DNA of 64,000 nt, taken from positions 32,200 through 96,199 of the forward strand of contig JADZEJ010000006.1 in NCBI GenBank assembly GCA_020850575.1, read 5' to 3'. The translations under genes were made by a program, and so were the position numbers. This DNA comes from Candidatus Uhrbacteria bacterium. GTDB lineage: Bacteria > Patescibacteriota > Patescibacteriia > 2-12-FULL-60-25. Shown in pieces: positions 8,989 through 17,966 of this stretch. How positions within the stretch are numbered: the stretch's first letter is position 1; each line of letters opens with the position of its first letter. Below the pieces are notes generated by a model. The model did not search any database and had not been told where the DNA came from. It saw nothing but the letters and a program-made list of their open reading frames with translations.

Positions 8989-9065
8989 TGGTACCGGGAG
9001 CCGGTTTCGAACCGGCGACCTCGGGCTTATGAGTCCCGCGCTCTAACCAACTGAGCTATCCCGGC
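8989..9065 (-). tRNA. tRNA with anticodon CAT (elongator Met or Ile2)
   Basis: A 77-nt cloverleaf with encoded CCA. The acceptor is GCCGGGA/TCCCGGT (G1-U72), the D-arm is AGCTCAGTTGGTTAGAGC, the anticodon loop is CTCATAA and the T-arm is GCCGG-TTCGAAA-CCGGC. It lacks initiator features: position 1 pairs and there is no GGG/CCC stack. It is therefore elongator methionine tRNA, or isoleucine tRNA after lysidine modification; the sequence alone does not decide. The last anticodon-stem pair is an A31-G39 mismatch. Confidence 0.9.
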
Positions 9066-9155
9066 AAATATTTTTACAACCCAAATCAAAACGTAAATCG
9101 TAAATGTGGCGAAAATATACCTCAAGACCACTGCTTTGGCAAGATGGAGCCAGAC

Positions 9156-9596
9156 CTATTTAAGCAAAGGCCAATATCGCAATTGTTCACGACAAATAAC
9201 TTCAAATTTCGCAGCATCCAAACCATACTTTTCTGCAATATGATAGAGCTTTTCCGTCTTATGAGGATTTCGAACTTCAGTTAAAGAAACACGAGCATTC
9301 AACTTTTTACCGACCCGTCGATAAAACAACCAGCGCAGGGTGTACTTCGGAAACATATACAAAAGCCCCCAATAACACATCCAAAATCCAAGAGGATTTT
9401 GAATAGATGCATGCCCAGACCACAAAGCACGAGTATAGGTATACGCCACGTCCGAATATTCACTCCAGCGTGAGATAAATCCTCGAGCTTCTTGCAGCTC
9501 TTTCCATTCAGCAGCAATATCCTCACGATGCCAGGCTTCAGACTTCTTTGGCATTCGCAGAAAATCATGCCACCTAAAAATACACCTCATATACAC
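9156..9596 (-). CDS. Conserved-looking hypothetical protein
   Basis: Not recognised. The 146-residue product is basic and rich in Trp, Tyr and Arg (many W/Y between residues 40 and 105). There is a possible amphipathic or weakly hydrophobic stretch at NPLGFWMCYWGLLYMFPKY, and the C-terminal helical part ends REQLRYWPLLK. No signal peptide or metal motif is visible. The start is uncertain: M1 at 9596, M3, or MPKKSEAW at about residue 15, the last giving the more usual soluble start. It sits alone between two tRNA genes. It could be a small membrane-associated or nucleic-acid-binding protein. Confidence 0.6.
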   Translation of the reverse strand: MYMRCIFRWHDFLRMPKKSEAWHREDIAAEWKELQEARGFISRWSEYSDVAYTYTRALWSGHASIQNPLGFWMCYWGLLYMFPKYTLRWLFYRRVGKKLNARVSLTEVRNPHKTEKLYHIAEKYGLDAAKFEVICREQLRYWPLLK

Positions 9597-9627
9597 TTTA
9601 ATCTACCTGATCACACAATAATACACA

Positions 9628-9658
9628 AAAAAATCAAAAAACTCCCTTTCAGGAGTTC
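9628..9658 (-). terminator. Terminator after initiator tRNA
   Basis: On the minus strand AACTCC-tgaaag-GGAGTT is followed by TTTTGATTTTTTT, just downstream of the initiator tRNA. Confidence 0.75.
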
Positions 9659-9664
9659 TTTGCA

Positions 9665-9740
9665 TGGTTGCGGGAGTCGGACTCGAACCGACGACCTCAA
9701 GGTTATGGGCCTTGCGAGCTGCCAACTGCTCTATCCCGCG
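9665..9740 (-). tRNA. Initiator tRNA-fMet(CAT)
   Basis: Initiator identity rests on three features. The first is the unpaired C1-A72 end (CGCGGGA / TCCCGCA). The second is the A11-U24 pair in the D stem (GAGC/GCTC). The third is overall similarity to bacterial initiators, including T-arm GTCGG-TTCGAGT-CCGAC. CCA is encoded. Two deviations are visible: the anticodon loop is CCCATAA, so position 33 is C instead of the near-universal U, and the three stacked G-C pairs of the anticodon stem are AGG/CCT instead of GGG/CCC. Confidence 0.93.
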
Positions 9741-9772
9741 ATAGACGTTTAATGTAATCGCACTATAGCCGA

Positions 9773-10918
9773 TTAAAGCGTATCCGTCAATGTTTGATAC
9801 ACAATCCGAGCACTCCGTTCCCAGGTAAAACCTTGACTCCGAGAAATTCCCAAACGAGCCATTTCAGCCCGTGATACTTCATCCTCAATCAATCCAACAA
9901 AAGCCTCAGCCCAAGCCGAAACTTCCGTTGGAGGCAAAATAATACCCGCATCGGCCACAATTTCAGGCATTCCACCTTCTGACGAAACAATTGTTGCAAC
10001 CCCCGCCTGAAGGGCTTCTAAAGCCACCAAGCCAAACCCCTCATGCCAAGACGGTAAAGCCACAATATCTGCTCCTAAAAGCAAGTCCCGCTTATCCTCT
10101 TCTGAAACCGACCGAATCCGATGTAAACGCGACCCCCCCTCCCCAGCATACAAATCAGCCGCTCGAAGAGCTCGATGAATTGGACCTAATTTCCAACCGT
10201 CCTTACCAGCAATTACCAAATCAACAGGACGTGAAAATTGCACTTTTGCCTGCGTCCAAGCCGCAATAACCGTTTCAATATTTTTTCTAGGTTCAACTGT
10301 TCCCATCCATAAAATATAAGACTGAGTTACACCCGCCTGTGCCAAGCGGATCTTAGCTCTCTGTTTAGCTTCAACTAAATCTGTTTGTTTCAAATTTGCC
10401 AAGAATGAATCACCTCCTTCATATGTCACTACTATTTTTTCAGAATCTAGCTTGGTTATCTCAAGCAACTCTTTCTTAGTCGATTCAGACACCGCACAAA
10501 TCATTTGTGATGCGCGCAACCCTTTCAAAAATAATTGCATTGTCATCAAACGTCGAAAAAATGATTGTGGAAACCATGCGCCTGAATGAAAAATAGCCAC
10601 ATCATGTACCCATGGGACACAAGGAATCGATAACCCGGGAGGCACACATCCCGATAAAACAAACAACAACTGACAAGGCATGATCTTCAAAGCTCCACGC
10701 AAAGCAGCTCCAGAGTCATTTGCCAAACGAATAACATCACAATAAGGCAATAATTCCGCATCCCGATCCCACACGGCTCCATTAGATAAGTACACTATCC
10801 ATGAAATATCAGGGTAGCGATACACCAAAACTCGCGTCAATTCACGCGCCGCATGTGCTACTCCCGCACCCGGACTTCCATCTTGCGGTAAGCAACGAAG
10901 GTCTATCCCAATAATCAT
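9773..10918 (-). CDS. GT4-family glycosyltransferase
   Basis: Retaining glycosyltransferase of GT-B fold, probably adding a sugar from a nucleotide-sugar donor to a surface glycan or lipid; the substrate is unknown. The N-terminal half starts MIIGIDLRCLPQDGSPGAGVAHAARELTR, the acceptor-side Rossmann domain. The C-terminal half has the donor-binding signature: GTVEPRKNIETVIAAW near 205, then PSWHEGFGLVALEALQAG near 315 with the E-x7-E motif. It lies 3 bases downstream of the carboxypeptidase gene, so the two are likely co-transcribed. Length (381) is normal. Confidence 0.88.
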   Translation of the reverse strand: MIIGIDLRCLPQDGSPGAGVAHAARELTRVLVYRYPDISWIVYLSNGAVWDRDAELLPYCDVIRLANDSGAALRGALKIMPCQLLFVLSGCVPPGLSIPCVPWVHDVAIFHSGAWFPQSFFRRLMTMQLFLKGLRASQMICAVSESTKKELLEITKLDSEKIVVTYEGGDSFLANLKQTDLVEAKQRAKIRLAQAGVTQSYILWMGTVEPRKNIETVIAAWTQAKVQFSRPVDLVIAGKDGWKLGPIHRALRAADLYAGEGGSRLHRIRSVSEEDKRDLLLGADIVALPSWHEGFGLVALEALQAGVATIVSSEGGMPEIVADAGIILPPTEVSAWAEAFVGLIEDEVSRAEMARLGISRSQGFTWERSARIVYQTLTDTL

Positions 10919-10921
10919 GCA

Positions 10922-11830
10922 TTAATTCTCCCATTGGTAAGTCTCAAAGGCCCAAGCTGTCATCGCTTTAATATCCTGATAACGTGAAAAGTGGTTATCA
11001 TTCCCTAATTCTACGGCTACAATCTCATTTCCTTGTGCATTCTTGGTAAGTTGTGCCATGCAATATCCGGCTTCAGGAAGCGATCCCGTTTTTGCTGCAA
11101 TGATTTTATATGGATCTTTATTTAAAAAAGTCTTTAATAACAAATTTGTCGCAGGAATATGAATTATTTTTTTAACATTCTTTAAACCAACATCAATATC
11201 TCCTTGACTGGTAACACGACGAATATCCGGATAACCTGAAGCGATCGATAAAATTGCTGCAACATCAGCCGCACTCGCTTTATTTTCAGGATTGATACCC
11301 GAAGGCTCAACGAAGCTTGGCGTATGTAAACCTAAATCCTTAGTCTTCTTATTCATCGCTTGAACAAATTTTTCCATTCCTAGCGTCGAACGCGCCATAG
11401 CATTTGCAGAAGCGTTCACTGAACCAATCAATAAAGAACGAAGAAGATCTTCATACGTAATAACATCACCGGGCTTAAAAGGACTGCGACTTTCTCCATC
11501 AAAATCAACTGGTAGGAAAACGATCGTTTTCGTCATATCCGGTTTCTGTTCAAGAAAAACCATCGCAGTAACCAATTTTGTAATACTTGCAATCGGCATG
11601 ACACGATGCGGATCTTTAGCAAATAAAACAGTACCGGATCGCACATCAGCCACAAAAGCCGAAGGCGCGGCTGTTTTTACACCCAAACTTTCCGGTCTTT
11701 TTTTATGCGGGGCATTTACTGTATCCGGAGGTACATCCGATGAAATCGGTAAAGACTGCAAAATCGTTTGCGGCTTATGTAAATCCGGTAGTGCCAAAAC
11801 GATCAAATTACCAAGAAGAAAATCTATCAT
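10922..11830 (-). CDS. D-alanyl-D-alanine carboxypeptidase (peptidase S11)
   Basis: Penicillin-binding enzyme that trims the terminal D-Ala of peptidoglycan pentapeptides outside the membrane. All three active-site motifs of the family are visible: SxxK in ASITKLVTAM near residue 82, SxN in SVNASANAM near 138, and KTG in AAKTGSLPEAGYC near 247. A hydrophobic N-terminal segment (FLLGNLIVLALP) could act as signal or anchor. At 302 residues it lacks the C-terminal beta domain and amphipathic anchor of PBP5. It overlaps nothing and lies 7 bases from scpB. Confidence 0.92.
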   Translation of the reverse strand: MIDFLLGNLIVLALPDLHKPQTILQSLPISSDVPPDTVNAPHKKRPESLGVKTAAPSAFVADVRSGTVLFAKDPHRVMPIASITKLVTAMVFLEQKPDMTKTIVFLPVDFDGESRSPFKPGDVITYEDLLRSLLIGSVNASANAMARSTLGMEKFVQAMNKKTKDLGLHTPSFVEPSGINPENKASAADVAAILSIASGYPDIRRVTSQGDIDVGLKNVKKIIHIPATNLLLKTFLNKDPYKIIAAKTGSLPEAGYCMAQLTKNAQGNEIVAVELGNDNHFSRYQDIKAMTAWAFETYQWEN

Positions 11831-11837
11831 ACGTAAT

Positions 11838-12428
11838 TTAAACGGATAATTCGGTAGAATCAGATACTGAATGAGACTGAACTGGTACTTCTTCCAATTG
11901 TTTTAAAACATCTTGTATGGATGTGTGTGAACGAAGAGCTTCATAATCTGGTAAAGCTTCCACGCTTGATAAACCAAGATGATTCAAAAAATCAAACGTA
12001 ATTGCATACACCGCCTGACCCAACCGAGTATCTTCTTTTTGTTCTATGAGACCACGCAACAATAGATTTCGTAAAATCATCGAAGACTGAACCCCGCGAA
12101 TCTGTTCCAATTCTGGTCGTGTCATTGGTCCACGATAAGCCAAAATAGTGAGTGCTTCCAAAGCCGGACGACTCAATTCCGCTTGAGCCTCAACCTGCAC
12201 CGCCTTTGACACCGCATCCGCACAATCTGAACGTGTAGTTAATTCAAATTCCTGCCCATTTTTTTGTAATTGCAAAGCGCTGCCGGATTGCTCTAATCGT
12301 TCTGATAAAGTGTTGAGAGCATTTTGAATATCTTCGCTAGCAACATCAAACATCTGTGCCAAGCGCGCAATAGTATATGGTTTAGCTGAAGCAAACAACA
12401 CTGCTTCTAAATTCCGTTCTAATGTCAT
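11838..12428 (-). CDS. scpB: Segregation and condensation protein B
   Basis: Winged-helix partner that binds the middle of ScpA in the SMC-ScpAB condensin. The 196-residue product shows the family pattern: LEAVLFASAKPYTIARLAQMF at the N-terminus, then ALTILAYRGPMTRPELEQIRG near 95-115 and an RGLIEQ segment near 128. The start overlaps the scpA stop in an ATGA, so translation is coupled. smc itself is not in the window. Confidence 0.93.
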   Translation of the reverse strand: MTLERNLEAVLFASAKPYTIARLAQMFDVASEDIQNALNTLSERLEQSGSALQLQKNGQEFELTTRSDCADAVSKAVQVEAQAELSRPALEALTILAYRGPMTRPELEQIRGVQSSMILRNLLLRGLIEQKEDTRLGQAVYAITFDFLNHLGLSSVEALPDYEALRSHTSIQDVLKQLEEVPVQSHSVSDSTELSV

Positions 12429-13183
12429 ACAAATGATTCTGCAAATGGATCAGTCGTTGGAGGTTCTGGGTGAGCTTCAATCGCAATATCTTGGAAAAGC
12501 TGATCTTGTGAAACCACTAAAAAACGTTGCTTAACTAATTCAAGTAAAGCCAAAAAGGTTGCGACCGCTTCCTGTTTGCTCGCCGCCGATCCAATAAAAG
12601 TCGTAAATGTCGCCTTAGCTTGTGCTCGAATATGACGATACAATAAACCAATTTTTTCTTGTACTGTCACGATGCGTTGAATAACTGCTTGTGGTAAAAC
12701 TTTTTGTGGTACCAAGCGTGCGATAACACGCAACATCAACTCATGCATTTGAACAACTCCAAAATCTTGTGGAGGACGAAACCCAATCTCAACTTTTAGC
12801 ATCAAAGGCTTTACGCGCGGAAAAGACTGCATTCCTTGCTTCCATAAATCATCAATCATTTTCGAAGCTCCTACAAACGCTTTGTAGGTACGTAATTGCA
12901 TTTCCAAATCCGGTCCTTCTTCCATCTCTTGAACCGACAATTCCGGCAATAACAACTTTGATTTCAAATAAACCAATTTTGACGCAATGACCAAAAAATC
13001 AGCCATTTCTTCAAGCGATATCTGCTTCGAGGTATGAACATATGCAACAAATTGATCCGCAACTGTTGCCAAAGAAACCTGCGAAATATCTAATTTTTGT
13101 TGTTCTACTAACTGCAAAAGCAGATCCAATGGACCCTCAAATTGCGCAACCTGAAATAATACCGGCACCGTAATACTATACAA
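12425..13183 (-). CDS. scpA: Segregation and condensation protein A
   Basis: Kleisin subunit bridging the SMC heads in bacterial condensin. The 252-residue product shows FQVAQFEGPLDLLLQLVEQQ and KLDISQVSLATVADQFVAYV at the N-terminus. This is followed by MADFLVIASKLVYLKSKLLLP (residues ~65-85), the classic ScpA block, and a helical C-terminal part (AVATFLALLELVKQRF). The gene ends with TGA in an ATGA overlap with scpB, which also shows that TGA is a stop codon in this genome. Confidence 0.94.
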   Translation of the reverse strand: MYSITVPVLFQVAQFEGPLDLLLQLVEQQKLDISQVSLATVADQFVAYVHTSKQISLEEMADFLVIASKLVYLKSKLLLPELSVQEMEEGPDLEMQLRTYKAFVGASKMIDDLWKQGMQSFPRVKPLMLKVEIGFRPPQDFGVVQMHELMLRVIARLVPQKVLPQAVIQRIVTVQEKIGLLYRHIRAQAKATFTTFIGSAASKQEAVATFLALLELVKQRFLVVSQDQLFQDIAIEAHPEPPTTDPFAESFV

Positions 13184-13236
13184 TAAAAACCCAATAAAAC
13201 AAATTAATCAATCAATAATAATTAAAATCTTTTTCA

Positions 13237-14634
13237 TCATTTTTTACGAATATCAATATGCGCCTCTCGCAAACGTTTTTCTTCAATTTCGGATGGAGCC
13301 CCCATAAGTGGATCCCGTGCATCACCTGTTTTTGGAAAAGCGATCACTTCACGAATATTTGGTTCATTTGCCAACAACATGACAATGCGATCAATACCGG
13401 GAGCCATTCCACCATGGGGAGGCGCACCATATTCAAAAGCTTCAAGCATATGACCAAATCTAGCCTGAATTAATTCATCAGGAATACCAAGCAATTGAAA
13501 AATCTTATTCTGTAAATCACGATGATGAATACGGATCGAGCCGGAAGACAATTCATATCCATTCATCACCAAATCATATGAAGCGGCACGAACTTTAAGC
13601 GGCTCAGTATCCAATAATCCAACATCTTCAGGATGTGGCATACAGAATGGATGGTGCGCGGCTTGAATACCCCCTTCTCCATCAGTTTCAAACATCGGAA
13701 AATCAACAATCCAAGCAAAAGCCAATTCATTTGGATCAGTCTTATCTTGACGTAAATCAGGCTTATCATTTCCATACTTCTCCATCGAATCACGATAACT
13801 AATACGTGGAAATGGTACTTGCAAAATCTTTTTTTCAGGCGCAACCGTCTTCACTAGCTCAATCATCATTTTTTCATTCAATGCCAAAACATCTTCTTGT
13901 GTTACGAAAGACATTTCCAAATCGAGCTGCGTAAACTCTGGTTGACGATCTCCGCGTTGATCTTCATCTCGAAAACAACGCGCGATTTGGAAGTATTTTT
14001 CCATGCCGCCAACCATAAGCAGTTGCTTGAATTGTTGTGGAGATTGCGGAAGCACGTAAAACTTTCCATCATGCAAACGTGACGGTACCAAATATTCACG
14101 AGAACCTTCAGGAGTTCCTTTTGTTAAAATTGGCGTTTCAAATTCAATAAATCCTTCTCGATGCAAAAAATCACGAAAAAATGTAATCACTTTATCGCGT
14201 AGAATAATATTTCTCCTCATGCGATCTGTGCGCAAATCCAAATAACGATACTTCATGCGTAGCTCTTCATGTATGTTCTTCGTATCTCCTAATTCAAACG
14301 GTGGAGTCTTTGAGAGATTAAAAATTTCAATATCTTTCGCCAATAATTCAACAGCGCCCGTTTCAAGGTTTGGATTAATCTGTTTTTCACCACGCTTATT
14401 CACAATCCCTGTAATTTTTAAACAATATTCCAAACGAATATCCGACATCAAACCTAGCGCACGTTCGGATAATTCTGCCGGTACTAAAACAACCTGCATC
14501 AAACCGGAGCTATCTCGCATATCTAAAAACGCCAATTTACCCATATCACGACGACTATTTACCCAACCAAAAATAACGACCTCTTGTCCGAGGGCTTTAA
14601 CGGTTTCACGAATAGGAGTTCGAAGTTCCAGCAT
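13237..14634 (-). CDS. aspS: Aspartyl-tRNA synthetase, bacterial type without GAD domain
   Basis: Charges tRNA-Asp with aspartate. The OB-fold anticodon domain is at residues 1-105. Class II motif 2 is FRDEDQRGDRQPEFTQLD near 220 and motif 3 is GGMAPGIDRIVMLL near 425. The C-terminal part has the bacterial KTGDARDPLMGAPS. Bacterial AspRS is usually ~590 residues because a GAD domain is inserted between motifs 2 and 3. Here YGNDKPDLR runs after only a few residues into FAWIVDFPMFE (around residues 290-308), so the insert is absent and the length is 465. A separate asnS is present, so Asn-tRNA can be made directly. Confidence 0.95.
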   Translation of the reverse strand: MLELRTPIRETVKALGQEVVIFGWVNSRRDMGKLAFLDMRDSSGLMQVVLVPAELSERALGLMSDIRLEYCLKITGIVNKRGEKQINPNLETGAVELLAKDIEIFNLSKTPPFELGDTKNIHEELRMKYRYLDLRTDRMRRNIILRDKVITFFRDFLHREGFIEFETPILTKGTPEGSREYLVPSRLHDGKFYVLPQSPQQFKQLLMVGGMEKYFQIARCFRDEDQRGDRQPEFTQLDLEMSFVTQEDVLALNEKMMIELVKTVAPEKKILQVPFPRISYRDSMEKYGNDKPDLRQDKTDPNELAFAWIVDFPMFETDGEGGIQAAHHPFCMPHPEDVGLLDTEPLKVRAASYDLVMNGYELSSGSIRIHHRDLQNKIFQLLGIPDELIQARFGHMLEAFEYGAPPHGGMAPGIDRIVMLLANEPNIREVIAFPKTGDARDPLMGAPSEIEEKRLREAHIDIRKK

Positions 14635-14675
14635 AATTTTATCTGGATAACGTTAACCCGATCTCTAAAAAAAAG

Positions 14676-16106
14676 CTAGGGTTTACGCCAAGACCTCAAA
14701 ACATGATCAGCAAAAATATCAGTCAACCGAATATCTCGAATATCCAATGGAATTGCCGATTTATCAGCCATTTTTTCCATCCAACTTCTCATAATTTCTT
14801 GCTGTTGATTGGGAAGCGTTGGAAGCAAGGCGATAATGGTTGGCCACGCAGCCGGAGTTGTTTCCATCACATAGCTCATATCATAAGAAGGTCCATAAAT
14901 AACAGTCATGCGTTTCAAATTATACCGAACCACAGTAGCTTCAACATTCCATAATAAAAGGAAGGACGGAAGACTCAACATGCCAATAAATAACACCTTT
15001 GTAGCATGCACCGCTGAAAAGCGAAAAAGGAAACTCATACTAACAAAAACCAACAATAATCCTACATACGCTATTCCGGCATATGCCCAAAAACGCATCA
15101 CTGTCATTCCATACTTATCCACATACAATCCCAAACGCATCGTCGCTGAAAGTAAAACAACCGATGTTTGTACAATCAAAATCAAGGCGGCAATACGTAC
15201 CAATGTGTGACTCGCTGTTGTTGTCTTAATATACACAAACCATGAAATCGAAAACACGATACTCGCCACAATGAGTAATTGAAAAAATCCACCTCTTGCA
15301 TATTCTGCATACGAAATACCTGCTGCACGAAGTACCTGTTCGCCACCAAAAAAATACGTAAATTGAAATATAAGAAAAACAAAAAATAAAATATTCAAAA
15401 CACTCAAAAAAGATACAAACACTATTTGAGAAATAGGTGCACATTTGATTGAATGTGTAGTCCGAATCTCTTCAGATTTTGCACGTTCAATCAATAACCA
15501 AGAAGAACCGGAGACATAACAAATAATAAAAACATCAATCAAAAATCGGGCAAATAAACCTTCTTCAAAAAAAGAACCAATCGATTCATCAAAAAAATGA
15601 CGGAAAAATGGATCGGCGGACGAAAATAAAGCGACAAACAACACGACAAAAGGAAATGCTAGTACTATACCTTGAAGAATTTTTGATCCACGTTTAAACA
15701 CATAAATATCTTTTACAATACGAGGCAAAACTCGAAATGGGAATACCGTATCTCGCCAAAACTCAAGAGGTATCAAACTCCGAACAGCAAATAAAGATGG
15801 TATATGCTTTGCATGCCAAAAAACAAACAAGGCTAAAGAAATTCCAATGGCGAAAGGTGCAAAGATTGTCACTACAATATGCGAGTACAATATGGATCCA
15901 CCGATACCGCAAAACGCCGGAAACAAAAAAAGAAACGGCCAAGCATATTGCTTTTTTCGAACCAAAAATCGAAGACCGACAGAAAAAACGATACAAAACA
16001 ATCCTATCAATGCTAAAGGCCATCCGTAAAAATGATTCGCCACTAAAACATGATAAATGATCGCAATGATCAAACCCGCCACACATGAAATAATGGCATT
16101 TTTCAT
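14676..16106 (-). CDS. DUF4173-type polytopic membrane protein
   Basis: An integral membrane protein with about ten to twelve hydrophobic segments across 476 residues and no known activity. The blocks SYAEYARGGFFQLLIVA near residue 265 and RLGLYVDKYGMTVMRFWAY near 330 are the conserved core of the DUF4173 (DUF4153-like) family. The start at 16106 (MKNAIISCVAGLI) is preferred because it opens directly into a membrane segment; the longer frame would overlap the neighbouring gene by 50 bases. It is followed by aspS and preceded by two anchored exported proteins, so a cell-envelope role is inferred. Confidence 0.75.
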   Translation of the reverse strand: MKNAIISCVAGLIIAIIYHVLVANHFYGWPLALIGLFCIVFSVGLRFLVRKKQYAWPFLFLFPAFCGIGGSILYSHIVVTIFAPFAIGISLALFVFWHAKHIPSLFAVRSLIPLEFWRDTVFPFRVLPRIVKDIYVFKRGSKILQGIVLAFPFVVLFVALFSSADPFFRHFFDESIGSFFEEGLFARFLIDVFIICYVSGSSWLLIERAKSEEIRTTHSIKCAPISQIVFVSFLSVLNILFFVFLIFQFTYFFGGEQVLRAAGISYAEYARGGFFQLLIVASIVFSISWFVYIKTTTASHTLVRIAALILIVQTSVVLLSATMRLGLYVDKYGMTVMRFWAYAGIAYVGLLLVFVSMSFLFRFSAVHATKVLFIGMLSLPSFLLLWNVEATVVRYNLKRMTVIYGPSYDMSYVMETTPAAWPTIIALLPTLPNQQQEIMRSWMEKMADKSAIPLDIRDIRLTDIFADHVLRSWRKP

Positions 16107-16152
16107 AAACGTAATAATACCGATCAAACGAATAATATCACTTTGTATGACA

Positions 16153-16884
16153 TTAACGATCTGCTTGAATCGATAATCGTGCCGAACTAAACTCAACGCC
16201 ACGATACGCTATAACATCAATCACGCCGTCCAAATTAATCGGAATCTTCCAAACATAATCAAATTTTCCGCCATCGTTTTTCTTTGCTTCTCCAAGGATT
16301 TTATCATCTAACTTAAAAACGACACGCTCTGCATTAGTAGCTTGAACATGAAACGTAATTTTAGTTTCAGCAGGGGCATGGTAACCACCCTCCGCAGGAA
16401 ACATGCCTTCCGCTTTAACCGAAACAATAAATGGCGCTTGCTCGTTTAATTTTGAGCAAAACATCAAGCCTTTGTTTTGTGCATCTTCTCGACAAAATAA
16501 ACCGGGACCACAAACTGGTAAATCAGCTCCACAAACTTCACCAAATTGCAATGGCATTTTACCTTTTTGAGCTTTTGGATCCTTCACGCATGATCCTTGA
16601 GACACTCCGTCCGTCGGAGCATCACAAATAAGTCCTGGTTTACATGGTAACCGTTTAACACCACCACACGAGCTCCCCATCTCACCCAAAAAACCAGTAT
16701 TCGTTTCTGGAACACTATTCGAATCTCTGATAATTGACTGGTCTCGTTCCGTCTCTGAAATATGAGGTAAAAAACGAACCGTTAAGTACGAAGTAAAAGC
16801 AAATGCGACGAAAATTAAAACGATTCCTAAAACAAACAAAATTCTAAGTAAAAAAATATCTGAACCTACTATTCCTCTCTTCAT
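16153..16884 (-). CDS. Membrane-anchored Cys-rich exported protein
   Basis: Function unknown. An N-terminal anchor (residues ~10-38) is followed by an extracellular part. This has two short cysteine-rich repeats: GSSCGGVKRLPCKPGLICD with a further C (residues ~70-105), and GEVCGADLPVCGPGLFC with a further C (~112-145). They resemble small disulphide-bonded modules. The last ~90 residues (PFIVSVKAEGMFPAEGG onward, with RVVFKLDD) look like an Ig-like beta-sandwich. The gene is 5 bases downstream of another anchored protein gene. A surface adhesion or structural role is an inference only. Confidence 0.65.
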   Translation of the reverse strand: MKRGIVGSDIFLLRILFVLGIVLIFVAFAFTSYLTVRFLPHISETERDQSIIRDSNSVPETNTGFLGEMGSSCGGVKRLPCKPGLICDAPTDGVSQGSCVKDPKAQKGKMPLQFGEVCGADLPVCGPGLFCREDAQNKGLMFCSKLNEQAPFIVSVKAEGMFPAEGGYHAPAETKITFHVQATNAERVVFKLDDKILGEAKKNDGGKFDYVWKIPINLDGVIDVIAYRGVEFSSARLSIQADR

Positions 16885-16889
16885 AATAA

Positions 16890-17930
16890 TTATTTAGATA
16901 CATAATACAGGTTTACCGCTCCTTCGGGAATAGCTCCGATACGTACTACTTTACCGTCTTGTTTTTTACGTAACATGAGATCAAAACCATCTCTATAAAT
17001 TAAATCACTGCTTTCAGTAAAAAGAAGCGGTCGTATTTTACCTAATGTTGTAGGTTTTCCTTTTTCTACCAAAATTGCAACACCAAGATCATTCACGTAA
17101 ACAAATTCATCTGAATCAAGTTTTGACTGATTTGACACAAAAGCATTAATAACGGAATCAGATGTAAAAACCGAGCCCTGTGTTTCAGCATGAAACACAT
17201 ATACTTCGGATGGTCCGTGTGGTGCATTCTCAATACCTTTATCTTGTACTGCCGTTGTCACATATAGTTTACCGTGTGACAAATTCAAATATAAAACAGA
17301 ATCGGGTAAATCACCCAATGATGATATCTTCCCATCAAGATGAACACTATACACGGCTCGAGCTGAAGCATTTAATGCAATAACTGCTAATTCTTCAGAA
17401 TTAAACCAACCAAGCAACTGTACATCCTTAAGGGGTTTATCCCCAATACGAAGAACGATATCGCGTCCTGCCTGTTTTGGTCGAAGTAATTCAATCACAC
17501 CCGCGCCATCTGGCTTTGATTCTTTTAAGACAGCTCGAAAGACCCGATCCGGAGACAAGAGCCCTTCCGGGACTTCCACATCTACGCCTCGAATTTCAAA
17601 TGGCTTTTCTTGACCAGTCGCAACATCAATTCCTCGACTTGGCCATGTTGATGAATCCGGATTTTTTGAAAGAAATTGCGGATATGTAATACGTTCCATG
17701 AGTCCATTGGCGTGAACCAAAAGTACTGCGGACTCATTAGTCAAGACAAGCGAAGGAATAAGCTCTGTTGAAGTATTGTCCGTAACGGTAGGAGAATTCT
17801 CAATCGGTTTTTGTACTCGCTTTTGCGTTAAATAAGACGTTGTGACTACGCCAAATACCACCAAAACCGTAATAAAAACAACAACAACTGGATTGATTTT
17901 TTTCGTCATAGCGGATGAGGAATGCGACAT
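16890..17930 (-). CDS. Membrane-anchored exported protein, possible beta-propeller
   Basis: Not recognised. One N-terminal membrane segment (VVVVFITVLVVFGVVTTSYL, residues ~14-33) anchors a ~300-residue outside part. That part is rich in short beta-type strands separated by Asp/Gly turns (for example AVYSVHLDGKISSLGDLPDS and LIYRDGFDLMLRKKQDGKVV), which suggests propeller-like repeats, although no blade motif is clear. The start could be M1 (17930) or MTKKINP (17909). It precedes the Cys-rich anchored protein by 5 bases, so the two are probably made together. Confidence 0.6.
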   Translation of the reverse strand: MSHSSSAMTKKINPVVVVFITVLVVFGVVTTSYLTQKRVQKPIENSPTVTDNTSTELIPSLVLTNESAVLLVHANGLMERITYPQFLSKNPDSSTWPSRGIDVATGQEKPFEIRGVDVEVPEGLLSPDRVFRAVLKESKPDGAGVIELLRPKQAGRDIVLRIGDKPLKDVQLLGWFNSEELAVIALNASARAVYSVHLDGKISSLGDLPDSVLYLNLSHGKLYVTTAVQDKGIENAPHGPSEVYVFHAETQGSVFTSDSVINAFVSNQSKLDSDEFVYVNDLGVAILVEKGKPTTLGKIRPLLFTESSDLIYRDGFDLMLRKKQDGKVVRIGAIPEGAVNLYYVSK

Positions 17931-17966
17931 AAGATAGTAGTAGTATGTACTATGTAAAAAGTTAAA

